From contig URXY01000018.1 of NCBI GenBank assembly GCA_900552015.1, positions 1-31,566 of the forward strand: a stretch of DNA of 31,566 nucleotides, in the 5' to 3' direction. The position numbers were made by a program, and so were the translations under genes. The notes under the pieces are model-generated. The model was given only the letters and a program-made list of their open reading frames with translations. It did not search any database and was not told the DNA's origin. Shown here in pieces: positions 23,702 to 31,458 of the stretch (position 1 is its first letter; the number at the start of each line of letters is the position of its first letter). Source of the DNA: an uncultured Eubacteriales bacterium. GTDB taxonomy: Bacteria; Bacillota; Clostridia; Oscillospirales; Oscillospiraceae.

Positions 23702-24085
23702 ATGGAAAAACCGATGATCTGCCCCTATTGTGGAAAGGAAATGAGAGACGGCGCCATCCCCGCTTACCGGCAGCGGCTCGCTTGGTGCCCGCGCAGCGAG
23801 GAGTATGGCGGCATTGTGGAAGGCGACCGCATGCCTCTGAGCCGGCCGACCGGCGCTTTTGGCAGCGAATATGCGGACGCGGGCTACTGCGAGCAGTGCA
23901 AGGTGGTCGTGGTGCCGGTGCCGGAGATGGAGAATGGGACCATTGCGGACAAGGTCTGTGATTGGCTGGATAAAACGCTCGGCTCGCTCGGCGGAAAGAT
24001 CGACGAGGCCACGGAGCGCCGCGAAGAGGAAAAGACCAGGCGAAAGAAAGAAGAAAAACGGAAAAAGGACCCGTGGGAGGTTTGA
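23702..24085 (+). CDS. Small zinc-ribbon protein (possibly DUF6487-like)
   Basis: 127 residues. The N-terminus has CPYCGKEM (Cys7, Cys10) and a second pair, YCEQCK, near residue 62, together a likely four-cysteine zinc ribbon. A further single Cys lies in LAWCPRS between them. The RDGAIPAYRQRLAW spacing recalls the DUF6487 family of presumed zinc-binding proteins, from memory only. The last 40 residues are a highly charged helix (ATERREEEKTRRKKEEKRKKDP). I prefer the ATG at 23702 because GGAG lies 8 bases upstream of it, while the ATG at 23696 is too close. It lies between ftsY and rdgB in the operon. Function unknown. Confidence 0.8.
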   Translation: MEKPMICPYCGKEMRDGAIPAYRQRLAWCPRSEEYGGIVEGDRMPLSRPTGAFGSEYADAGYCEQCKVVVVPVPEMENGTIADKVCDWLDKTLGSLGGKIDEATERREEEKTRRKKEEKRKKDPWEV

Positions 24086-24087
24086 CG

Positions 24088-24684
24088 ATGAAATTTGTTT
24101 TGGCAACGCAGAACCCCAAGAAATTGAAGGAAATGAGCGCTATTCTTGGCGAGCTCGGCGTGGAGGTCGTGTCCGAGGCCGACCTCGGCGTGAAGATCGA
24201 GGTCGAGGAGACGGGCGAGACCTTCGCCGAGAATTCGCTTCTCAAGGCCAAGGCCGTCATGGAGGCGACGAAGCTCCCCGCCATTGCGGACGATTCCGGC
24301 CTTTGCGTGAACGCGCTCAACGGCGGCCCCGGCGTTTACAGCGCGCGCTTCGGCGGCGAGGGGCTGGACGACACAGGCCGCTACCGCCTCCTTCTGCAGA
24401 TGATGCACGGGCAGGCGGACCGCCGCGCCCACTTCCATACGACCATCACCTGCGCGTTCCCGAACGGGGATGTTTTGCAGGATGACGGCGACGTGGAGGG
24501 GACCATCGCGTTCGCGCCGATGGGCGAAAACGGCTTCGGCTACGATCCCGTGTTCTTCGTGCCTGACAAGCGAAAGACCTTTGCACAGCTGACGGCGGAG
24601 GAAAAAGCGGAGATCTCGCACCGCGGAAAGGCACTGCGTGCGTTCAAGGAGACGCTCAAAGCGTACCTTGTGGAAAAACAGTAA
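24088..24684 (+). CDS. rdgB: XTP/dITP diphosphatase (Ham1/RdgB family)
   Basis: 198 residues, the family's usual length. It removes pyrophosphate from non-canonical purine nucleotides (XTP, ITP, dITP) so that they are not built into DNA or RNA. MKFVLATQNPKKLKEM is the nucleotide-binding start, ADDSGLCVNAL contains the catalytic/metal Asp pair, SARFGGE follows, and GENGFGYDPVFF and ISHRGKALRAF are the base-recognition segments of the C-terminal half. The ATG at 24088 sits 2 bases after the zinc-ribbon stop, with GGGAGG upstream. Confidence 0.97.
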   Translation: MKFVLATQNPKKLKEMSAILGELGVEVVSEADLGVKIEVEETGETFAENSLLKAKAVMEATKLPAIADDSGLCVNALNGGPGVYSARFGGEGLDDTGRYRLLLQMMHGQADRRAHFHTTITCAFPNGDVLQDDGDVEGTIAFAPMGENGFGYDPVFFVPDKRKTFAQLTAEEKAEISHRGKALRAFKETLKAYLVEKQ

Positions 24685-24702
24685 AAAAGGATAGGAAAAT
24701 TT

Positions 24703-25026
24703 ATGGAACTGAACAGCAAACAGCGCGCGTATCTGCGCAGCTTATCGAACGACCTGGACGTCATCGTGCACATCGGCAAGGACGGCATCGGCGAAAACCT
24801 CGTCAAGCAGGCGAACGACGCGCTGGAGGCGCGCGAGCTCATCAAGTGCCGCGTGCTCGAAAACAGTATGCTCACCGCGCGCGAGGCGTGCGACGAGCTG
24901 AGCGCACTGACGCGCAGCGAACAGGTGCAGGTCATCGGCACGAAGTTCGTGCTCTACCGTCCCTCGCACAAAAAGGACAAGAAGGACAAGATCGTGCTGC
25001 CGAAGGCGGCAAAGAAGACCGTTTGA
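24703..25026 (+). CDS. yhbY: YhbY-family RNA-binding protein (ribosome assembly)
   Basis: 107 residues with a CRM/YhbY domain: MELNSKQRAYLRSLSNDLDVIVHIGKDG, then a GxxxxV..AxxALExREL segment (here NLVKQANDALEARELIKCRVL). The domain binds RNA and is linked with 50S/30S maturation. A lysine-rich tail (KKDKKDKIVLPKAAKK) follows. In Bacillus subtilis the ortholog yqeI lies directly before nadD, as here. AAGGATAGG precedes the ATG. Confidence 0.93.
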   Translation: MELNSKQRAYLRSLSNDLDVIVHIGKDGIGENLVKQANDALEARELIKCRVLENSMLTAREACDELSALTRSEQVQVIGTKFVLYRPSHKKDKKDKIVLPKAAKKTV

Positions 25027-25056
25027 GAGATCAAAAAGAAAACGAGGTCGAGAAGT

Positions 25057-26265
25057 TTGAAGATCGGAATTTACGGCGGCAGCTTCAACCCACCGCACCT
25101 GGGTCATCTGGCCGCGGCGGAGAGCGCGGCAAAGTATTTGCAGCTCGACAAGCTCATTCTCATCCCCGCGGGCATCCCGCCGCATAAGGCGCTCTCCGCG
25201 GACGAGCCGGGCAAGGCGCACCGCCTTGCAATGACGCGCCTGATGGGCGAGCAGGCCGCGCTCGACACGGGCGTTGAGGTCGAGATCTCGGCGATGGAGA
25301 TCGAGCGCGAGGGCAAGAGCTACAGTGCCGACACCGTGCGCGAGCTCCACGAGCAGTACCCCGACGCGGAGCTGTGGCTTTTGATGGGGACGGATATGTT
25401 CCTCACGTTCCAGAACTGGTACAAGCCTGAGGAGATCGTGAAGTACGCGGGCATCTGCGCCTTCGGCCGCACGGAGAAGGACGGCGAGGCGCTTTTTGCC
25501 CCGCAGCGGGATTTCCTTGGGGAAAAGTTCCCCGGCAGCCGCATCGTGACGATGACGCTGCCGAACCTTGTGGACGTTTCGTCCACCGAGCTGCGCGAGC
25601 GCATCCCGAGAGGGGAGACGGAGGGGCTTCTTGCCCCCGCGGTGCTCGGCTATATCATGCGCGAGCATTTGTATGGAACAAATTTCGATTTGAAACGTCT
25701 AAGCTTACAAGAGCTGAGACCCATCGCGCTTTCCTACCTGAAGGCCAAGCGCATCCCGCACGTGCTCGGCACCGAGCAGACGGCCGAGGCGCTCGCGGAA
25801 AAGTACGGTGCGGACGTACACAAGGCGCGCTTCGCCGCGCTCCTGCACGATTCGACCAAGCGCCTTTCGATGGAAGAACAGCTCGCGCTCTGCGAGCACT
25901 ACCACATCGAACTCGACGAGCTGGAGCAGCACGCGCTCAAGCTGCTGCACGCCAAGACCGGTGCGGCGCTCGCGCGCGACGTGTACGGCGCGGACGACGA
26001 AGTTTACAACGCCATCCTCTGGCACACGACGGGCAAGGCGGATATGGCGCTGCTCGACAAGGTCATTTACCTTGCCGACTACATCGAGCCAAATCGCGAT
26101 TTCGACGGCGTGGAGGACCTCCGCAGGGTCGTGTGGGAGGATCTGGACCGCGGGCTTGCAATGGGTCTTGCCATGACGGTGGAGGAAATGAAAGAGCGGG
26201 GGAATCCCGTCCACCACAACACATTGGAAGCGCTGGAATATCTGAGAGGACATAACCATGAGTGA
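25057..26265 (+). CDS. Fusion of NadD (nicotinate-nucleotide adenylyltransferase) and YqeK (HD-domain Ap4A hydrolase)
   Basis: 402 residues in one frame. Residues 1 to about 200 are NadD: GIYGGSFNPPHLGHL (nucleotidyl-transferase HxGH motif) at 4-18, and the second motif VSSTELRERI near 175. It makes nicotinic acid adenine dinucleotide for NAD. Residues about 215-400 are a YqeK-type HD domain: RIPHVLGTEQTAEAL, then AALLHDSTK with the HD pair, ILWHTTG, and IYLADYIEPNR. YqeK proteins cleave diadenosine tetraphosphate to two ADP. In Bacillus subtilis nadD and yqeK are separate adjacent genes. A TTG start with a GAGG site upstream gives the proper N-terminus. The end overlaps the LCP gene by 8 bases. 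Confidence 0.95.
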   Translation: MKIGIYGGSFNPPHLGHLAAAESAAKYLQLDKLILIPAGIPPHKALSADEPGKAHRLAMTRLMGEQAALDTGVEVEISAMEIEREGKSYSADTVRELHEQYPDAELWLLMGTDMFLTFQNWYKPEEIVKYAGICAFGRTEKDGEALFAPQRDFLGEKFPGSRIVTMTLPNLVDVSSTELRERIPRGETEGLLAPAVLGYIMREHLYGTNFDLKRLSLQELRPIALSYLKAKRIPHVLGTEQTAEALAEKYGADVHKARFAALLHDSTKRLSMEEQLALCEHYHIELDELEQHALKLLHAKTGAALARDVYGADDEVYNAILWHTTGKADMALLDKVIYLADYIEPNRDFDGVEDLRRVVWEDLDRGLAMGLAMTVEEMKERGNPVHHNTLEALEYLRGHNHE

Positions 26266-27811
26266 TCGCAAGGACTTTTACGAAAGAGATAGGGAAGACC
26301 CCTATTACGAGGGGCGGCACACGCACCAGAAAGAGGGCTTTTTCGAGCGCAACTGTGACGAGGCCTGGGAGCAGGTCAAGGAGACCTTTTCCCACCCCGG
26401 ACGGCTGCTTGGGCGCGTGCTGCTGATCGCGCTGCTGTGCGGCGTGGTCGCCGGCGGCAGCTATCTGCTGAAAATTCGCGCGCCGGAGCTGCCGAGCAAG
26501 GACACTGACAGCAAGAATAACGACACTGAGCAGACCGAAGGCATCGACTACGGCGACGGCGTGCGCCCGAAGGCGAGCGGCGAGCGCAAGAGCAAGGACT
26601 TCTACACCGTGCTCGTCCTCGGCCGCGACACGGGCGGCGGCGGCAACACCGACACGATGCTGCTCGCGAGCTACGACGTGACGAACCAGAAGGCGACCGT
26701 CATGTCCATCCCGCGCGACACGATGGTCAACGTCCCCTGGGACATCAAAAAGATCAACTCCGTCTACAACTACTACGGCGCGGGCGAGAAGGGCATCAAG
26801 GCGCTCTATAAGGAGGTTTCCCAGCTCGTCGGCTTTGAGCCGGACTATCAGGTTATTATCGAATGGGACGCTGTCGGCGCGATCGTGGAGGCCATGGGCG
26901 GCGTTTACTACGATGTGCCGCGCGACATGAACTACGACGACCCCTATCAGGACCTGTATATCCATCAGACCAAGGGCTACCGCAAGCTCTCGGGCGAGGA
27001 CGCCATGCAGGTGCTGCGCTACCGCCACGACAATAAGGACCCAGTGACGGGTAAGAGACGTGGTTATCTTGATGGGGACATTGGCCGCATCAAGACGCAG
27101 CAGGGACTTCTGAAAGCGATGATCGAGCAGCTTTTGCAGCTCAAGAACGTGACGAAGATCGGCGAATTTGCCCGCGTGGTGAAGAATAACGTCACCTCCG
27201 ACCTCACGTTTGAGGAAATGCTCTGGTTCGGCTCGCAGGCCGTCATGGGCGGGCTCAAAGTCGACGATGTGAATTTCGTCACCATGCCCAATACCGGTAA
27301 ATACATCTACAGCCGCTCCATCGGCGAGCCGCTTTCCTATGTTGTGCCGAACGCGCAGGAGCTTTTGGACCTTGTGAACAATGAACTCAGCCCCTTTGTC
27401 GAGAAGTTCACGATGAGCGACCTTGACATCATGTCCGTCAATTCGGACGGTTCGGTATCCTCGTCCACGGGCCATGTGGAAGACAGCAAGGCTGCCAAGC
27501 CGCAGAATCACCAGTCCTCCTCCGGCTCGCAGACCGGCACAGGGGACAGCGGCACAACGACCGACCCGGGTACGACCACTGACCCCGGTGATACTGGGAC
27601 CGTCGATCCCGGCACGGGGGACAGCGGCACGACCGTCGACCCCGGCAATACGGGCGATAACAGCGGCACGACCACGCCAAGCGAGCCCACCACGCCCGAC
27701 ACCGGTGATACCGGGACGACCGACCCCAGCACGGGTGACGGCAGCAATACCGGCGACAGCGGAACAAGCGGCAGCGACGAGATGCCTGATTGGCTGCGTC
27801 CGCAAGAATAA
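26258..27811 (+). CDS. LytR-CpsA-Psr (LCP) family protein with a repetitive tail
   Basis: 517 residues. A charged cytoplasmic N-terminus (1-50, rich in Asp, Glu and Arg) precedes one membrane segment at about 51-71 and an extracellular LCP domain from about residue 114 (FYTVLVLGRD, NTDTMLLASYD, SIPRDTMV, INSVYNYYG) to about 300. Conserved Arg and Asp residues in LGRD, PRDT and the LRYRHDN segment fit the polyprenyl-phosphate site. The family transfers anionic polymers or glycans to peptidoglycan. Residues about 406-505 are a low-complexity Gly/Thr/Asp/Ser/Pro tail with imperfect units such as GDSGTTTDPG, and the protein ends DEMPDWLRPQE. It overlaps nadD/yqeK by 8 bases and lies between yqeK and rsfS, which are neighbours in Bacillus. 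Confidence 0.93.
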   Translation: MSDRKDFYERDREDPYYEGRHTHQKEGFFERNCDEAWEQVKETFSHPGRLLGRVLLIALLCGVVAGGSYLLKIRAPELPSKDTDSKNNDTEQTEGIDYGDGVRPKASGERKSKDFYTVLVLGRDTGGGGNTDTMLLASYDVTNQKATVMSIPRDTMVNVPWDIKKINSVYNYYGAGEKGIKALYKEVSQLVGFEPDYQVIIEWDAVGAIVEAMGGVYYDVPRDMNYDDPYQDLYIHQTKGYRKLSGEDAMQVLRYRHDNKDPVTGKRRGYLDGDIGRIKTQQGLLKAMIEQLLQLKNVTKIGEFARVVKNNVTSDLTFEEMLWFGSQAVMGGLKVDDVNFVTMPNTGKYIYSRSIGEPLSYVVPNAQELLDLVNNELSPFVEKFTMSDLDIMSVNSDGSVSSSTGHVEDSKAAKPQNHQSSSGSQTGTGDSGTTTDPGTTTDPGDTGTVDPGTGDSGTTVDPGNTGDNSGTTTPSEPTTPDTGDTGTTDPSTGDGSNTGDSGTSGSDEMPDWLRPQE

Positions 27812-27855
27812 AACGAAAATACCAGACAAAAACTTGAGATAAAAAGGAGAACTTC

Positions 27856-28227
27856 ATGATTCCTGCAAGAGAACTGGCTGAGATCGCCGTCAAGGCGCTC
27901 GACGGCAAAAAGGGCAAAGACATCAAGCTCATCCGCATCGACAAGATCACGACGCTCGCAGAGTACTTTGTCATCTGCACCGGTACGTCCAACACGCAGA
28001 TCAACGCGCTGTGCGACGCAGTGGAAAAGGAGCTGACCGAGAAGGGCGAGGAGCCGCTGCACCGCGAGGGCTATCGCGGCGGCACGTGGGTGCTGCTCGA
28101 CTACGGCTGCGTCGTCGTCCACGTCTTCAACGACGAGGCGCGCAAGTTCTATTCCCTCGAACACCTGTGGGCCGACGGTGAGGAAGTCGACCTGAGCGCC
28201 GTGCTGCCTCACGCCGATGAAAAATAA
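27856..28227 (+). CDS. rsfS: Ribosomal silencing factor RsfS
   Basis: 123 residues, typical of RsfS (YqeL/Iojap family). It binds L14 on the 50S subunit and blocks joining with 30S when nutrients are short. Family segments are AEIAVKALDGKKGKDIKLI, TTLAEYFVICTGTSNTQI, GTWVLLDYGCVVVHVFNDEARKFY and LEHLWAD. AAAAGGAG precedes the ATG. It is the last gene of the smc operon. No clear terminator follows before the leuS promoter, which begins 3 bases after the stop. Confidence 0.97.
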   Translation: MIPARELAEIAVKALDGKKGKDIKLIRIDKITTLAEYFVICTGTSNTQINALCDAVEKELTEKGEEPLHREGYRGGTWVLLDYGCVVVHVFNDEARKFYSLEHLWADGEEVDLSAVLPHADEK

Positions 28228-28230
28228 CGC

Positions 28231-28259
28231 TTGACAAGGCGGGACAAAACGCCTAAAAT
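28231..28259 (+). promoter_or_regulatory. Promoter of the leuS T-box leader
   Basis: TTGACA (28231-28236, perfect -35) and TAAAAT (28254-28259) are separated by exactly 17 bases. The transcript should start near 28266. Confidence 0.9.
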
Positions 28260-28265
28260 AGTCAT

Positions 28266-28533
28266 GCTGAATTTATGCAAAACGCGATGACGGAGCATAA
28301 AGACGCGCGATTTCCGCCCTGAGAGAGCCGGCGGACGGTGCAAGCCGGCGGGGAAGCGCGCGTGGATGACTCACTCCCGAGCAGCCCGCCTGAAAGGGCG
28401 GGACGGTCAGCCCCCGTTACGGGCAAGGCTATGAAGCCGCTGAGGGCGCGCAGGGAACTGCACGCTGAATCAGGGTGGTATCGCGTAAATGTTTTTACGT
28501 CCCTGACCGTTTTTGAACGGTCAGGGACTTTTT
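28266..28533 (+). promoter_or_regulatory. Leucine T-box riboswitch controlling leuS
   Basis: A leader of about 270 bases between a consensus promoter and leuS. The conserved T-box AGGGTGGTATCGCG lies at 28472-28485. Upstream are the AGAGAG-containing Stem I region (28321 onward) and a strong stem CCCGCC/GGGCGG near 28386-28402. In GATGACTCACTCCC the triplet CTC (28370-28372) is in the right place for a leucine specifier codon. Uncharged leucine tRNA would bind there and at the T-box, favouring the antiterminator (AGGGTGG with CGTCCCT) over the terminator and so turning leuS on. Sequence elements are seen; the specifier placement is by eye. Confidence 0.93.
28499..28533 (+). terminator. T-box terminator hairpin before leuS
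   Basis: GTCCCTGACCGT (28499-28510) pairs perfectly with ACGGTCAGGGAC (28517-28528) and is followed by a T-run. Its left arm is the part that would pair with the T-box in the antiterminator, so the two structures exclude each other. Confidence 0.93.
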
Positions 28534-28573
28534 CTTTGCATCAAAACACTATTTCACATAAAGGAGAAGATCC

Positions 28574-31081
28574 ATGAAGTACGATTTCGCAGCCATTGAG
28601 AAGAAATGGCAGGACAAGTGGGAGCAGGAAAAGCCCTACGCCGCCGTGACGGGGGACAAGCGCCCCAAGTTCTACGGCCTGATCGAATTCCCATACCCCT
28701 CCGCCGCGGGTCTGCACGTCGGCCACCCGCGCCCGTTCACGGCGATGGACATTATCTGCCGCAAAAAGCGCATGCAGGGCTACAATGTCTTGAACCCCAT
28801 CGGCTTTGACGCCTTCGGCCTGCCGACGGAGAACTTTGCCATCAAGAACCACATCCATCCCGCCATCGTCACGCAGCAGAACATCAAGAACTTCACCCGT
28901 CAGCTCAAGATGCTCGGCTACGGCTTCGACTGGGACCGCGTGATCGACACGACCGACCCACAGTATTATAAATGGACGCAGTGGATATTCCTGCAGATGT
29001 TCAAGCACGACCTTGCCTACAAGACGACCATGCCCGTCAACTGGTGCACGAGCTGCAAGTGCGTGCTTGCCAACGAAGAGGTCGTCGAGGGCGTGTGCGA
29101 GCGCTGCGGCGCGCCCGTCATCCGCAAGGAAAAGAGCCAGTGGATGCTGCGCATCACGAAGTATGCCGACCGCCTGATCGACGATCTCGACGACGTCGAC
29201 TACATCGAGCGCGTGAAGACGCAGCAGCGCAACTGGATCGGCCGCTCCACCGGTACCGAGGTCACGTTCAAGACCAACACCGAGGATGATATCACCGTTT
29301 ACACCACCCGTGTCGATACGCTGTTCGGCGTGACGTACACGGTCATCTCTCCCGAGCACCCGCTGCTTAAGAAGTGGAAGGGCATCATCAAGAACTGGGA
29401 CGAGGTCGAGGCGTATCAGGCCGCCGCGGCCCGCAAGAGCGACTTTGAGCGCGGCGAGCTCAATAAGGACAAGACCGGCGTTCGTCTCGACGGCATCGAG
29501 GTGATCAACCCCGCGACCGGTAAGGTCGTGCCGATGTTCGTCTCGGACTACGTTTTGATGGGCTACGGCACCGGCATCGTCATGGGCGTTCCGGGCCACG
29601 ACCAGCGCGACTGGGACTTCGCCAAGGCGTTCGGTATCCCCATCGTCGAGGTCGTCGAGGGCGGCGACATCACGAAGGAGGCCTTCACGCTCAAGGATGA
29701 CACCGGCATCATGGTCAACTCCGGCTTCTTAAACGGTATGACCGTCAAGGAGGCTATCCCCGCGATGAAGAAGTACGCCGTCGAGCAGGGATGGGGCCAT
29801 GAAAAGGTCAACTACAAGCTGCGCGACTGGGTCTTCTCCCGCCAGCGCTACTGGGGCGAGCCCATCCCCCTCGTCAACTGCCCGAAGTGCGGCTGGGTGC
29901 CCGTGCCCGAAGAGGAGCTTCCGCTCGTCCTGCCGCAGGTGGACAGCTACGAGCTGACCGACGACGGCGAGAGCCCGCTCTCCAAGATGACCGACTGGGT
30001 CAATACCAAGTGCCCCAAGTGCGGGTGCGACGCCAAGCGCGAGACCGACACCATGCCCCAGTGGGCGGGTTCTTCGTGGTACTTCCTGCGCTATATGGAT
30101 CCGCACAACGACCATGAGCCTGTCTCTCACGAGGCGGAGCAGTACTGGGGCCCTGTGGACTGGTACAACGGCGGCATGGAGCACACCACGCTCCACCTGC
30201 TCTACTCCCGCTTCTGGCACAAGTTCCTCTACGACATCGGCGTTGTCCACACGAAGGAGCCTTACGCCAAGCGCACGAGCCACGGCATGATCCTCGGCCA
30301 GAACCCGCACTACGTCGGCAACGTCTCCACGCAGGAGGAGAAGGACGCGCTCATCGCCAAGTACGGCAATCAGGCGCTCCGTCCGGCGGTCAAGATGAGC
30401 AAGTCCCTCGGCAACGTCGTCAACCCCGATGATGTCGTCAAGGCCTATGGCGCGGACACGATGCGCCTTTATATCATGTTCATCGGCGACTTTGAGAAGG
30501 TCGCCACCTGGTCGGATGACGCTGTCAAGGGCTGCAAGCGCTTCCTCGACCGCGTGTGGAACCTCGCCGAGCAGGCGACGGAGGAGAAGGGCGTTTCCGA
30601 AAAGAACGCGCCCATCGTTCACAAGACCATCAAGAAGGTCACCGACGACATCGACACGCTGAAGATGAACACGGCCATCGCCGCGCTCATGTCGATGGTC
30701 AACGAATTCTACGCAAACGGCCTGAGCCACGGCGACCTCGAGATGCTGCTGCTCATGCTCTCTCCCTTCGCGCCCCACATGGTCGAGGAGCTCTGGGAGC
30801 AGAAGGGTTTTGCCGCCGAGCACGAGGGCAAGATGGCGATGCAGTGCGACTGGCCCGAGTACGACGAGAGCAAGACCGTCGCGTCCTCCGTCGAGATGGC
30901 GGTGCAGGTGGGCGGCAAGCTCAAGGGCACCATCACCGTTCCTGTCGACAGCGACCAGGATACCGTCGTCGAGGCGGCCAAGGCGAACGAAAAGGTCGCC
31001 AAGGCGCTCACGGGGATGCAGATTGTCAAGGTCATCCACGTGAAGAACAAGCTCGTCAACCTGATCGTGAAGCCCTGCTGA
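28574..31081 (+). CDS. leuS: Leucine--tRNA ligase
   Basis: 835 residues, within the usual bacterial range. The class I HIGH-type motif reads HVGH at 48-51 (FPYPSAAGLHVGHPR) and KMSKS lies at 607-611. The editing CP1 domain lies about 220-410 (TRVDTLFGVTYTVISPEHP and YGTGIVMGVPGHDQRDWDFA). Two cysteine zinc knuckles can be seen: CTSC with CERC (about 158-179) and CPKC with CPKC (about 436-483). It charges leucine onto its tRNAs and is controlled by the T-box leader. AAAGGAGA precedes the ATG. Confidence 0.98.
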   Translation: MKYDFAAIEKKWQDKWEQEKPYAAVTGDKRPKFYGLIEFPYPSAAGLHVGHPRPFTAMDIICRKKRMQGYNVLNPIGFDAFGLPTENFAIKNHIHPAIVTQQNIKNFTRQLKMLGYGFDWDRVIDTTDPQYYKWTQWIFLQMFKHDLAYKTTMPVNWCTSCKCVLANEEVVEGVCERCGAPVIRKEKSQWMLRITKYADRLIDDLDDVDYIERVKTQQRNWIGRSTGTEVTFKTNTEDDITVYTTRVDTLFGVTYTVISPEHPLLKKWKGIIKNWDEVEAYQAAAARKSDFERGELNKDKTGVRLDGIEVINPATGKVVPMFVSDYVLMGYGTGIVMGVPGHDQRDWDFAKAFGIPIVEVVEGGDITKEAFTLKDDTGIMVNSGFLNGMTVKEAIPAMKKYAVEQGWGHEKVNYKLRDWVFSRQRYWGEPIPLVNCPKCGWVPVPEEELPLVLPQVDSYELTDDGESPLSKMTDWVNTKCPKCGCDAKRETDTMPQWAGSSWYFLRYMDPHNDHEPVSHEAEQYWGPVDWYNGGMEHTTLHLLYSRFWHKFLYDIGVVHTKEPYAKRTSHGMILGQNPHYVGNVSTQEEKDALIAKYGNQALRPAVKMSKSLGNVVNPDDVVKAYGADTMRLYIMFIGDFEKVATWSDDAVKGCKRFLDRVWNLAEQATEEKGVSEKNAPIVHKTIKKVTDDIDTLKMNTAIAALMSMVNEFYANGLSHGDLEMLLLMLSPFAPHMVEELWEQKGFAAEHEGKMAMQCDWPEYDESKTVASSVEMAVQVGGKLKGTITVPVDSDQDTVVEAAKANEKVAKALTGMQIVKVIHVKNKLVNLIVKPC

Positions 31082-31121
31082 GCGGAACTTCGGATTTTTT
31101 CAAAAATATGAGGAAAGATTA

Positions 31122-31150
31122 TTGACAAGCAGTGATTTTTCTCATATAAT
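31122..31150 (+). promoter_or_regulatory. Consensus sigma-A promoter of rpsU
   Basis: TTGACA (31122-31127) and TATAAT (31145-31150), both perfect, are 17 bases apart. It is the strongest promoter in the window. The leader of about 70 bases contains small hairpins (AGTCA/TGACT at 31160-31175 and CACCC/GGGTG at 31185-31205) before the GGAGGGAGGG ribosome-binding site. Confidence 0.95.
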
Positions 31151-31228
31151 ACCACCGTTAGTCATGTGAATGACTCTTAAAGAGCACCCAGGATCAAGCC
31201 GGGTGTATCGGAGGGAGGGAAAATATAA

Positions 31229-31414
31229 ATGTCCGAGATCCATGTCAAGGAGGGCGAGTCTCTCGACAGCGCGCTCAAGCGTTTCAAGAGAAGCTGCGCC
31301 AAGGCCGGTATCGTGGCGGAGGTCCGCAAGAGAGAGTGCTATGAGAGCCCCAGTGTCAAGCGCCGCAAGAAGAGCGAGGCCGCCCGTAAGAACCGCAACA
31401 AGCGTTATTACTAA
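31229..31414 (+). CDS. rpsU: 30S ribosomal protein S21
   Basis: 61 residues, matching bS21. MSEIHVKEGESLDSALKRFKRSCAKAGIV is the conserved N-terminal half, and the C-terminus is a basic helix (VKRRKKSEAARKNRNKRYY). It binds near the anti-Shine-Dalgarno end of 16S rRNA and helps initiation. The ATG at 31229 is preceded by GGAGGGAGGG. It is transcribed alone between a consensus promoter and a strong terminator; an overlapping frame from 31170 is a shadow. Confidence 0.97.
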   Translation: MSEIHVKEGESLDSALKRFKRSCAKAGIVAEVRKRECYESPSVKRRKKSEAARKNRNKRYY

Positions 31415-31423
31415 TTAGTTCAG

Positions 31424-31458
31424 AAAAAGACCTGCCACAGATGTGGCGGGTCTTTTTT
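31424..31458 (+). terminator. Terminator after rpsU
   Basis: AAGACCTGCCACA and TGTGGCGGGTCTT form a 13-base stem (one G-T pair) with a tight loop, followed by a T-run (TTTTTT) and preceded by an A-run. It begins 10 bases after the stop. Confidence 0.93.

Noticed and set aside
27530..27770. CRISPR-like repeated DNA
   Set aside because: The repeats are short, imperfect, in frame, and encode the Gly-Thr-Asp tail of the LCP protein. There are no evenly sized unique spacers and no cas genes.
27508..28212. Long minus-strand reading frame rich in Ser, Pro and Val (234 residues)
   Set aside because: It is the reverse shadow of the repetitive tail of the LCP gene and of rsfS. It has no family motifs, and both plus-strand genes are clear.
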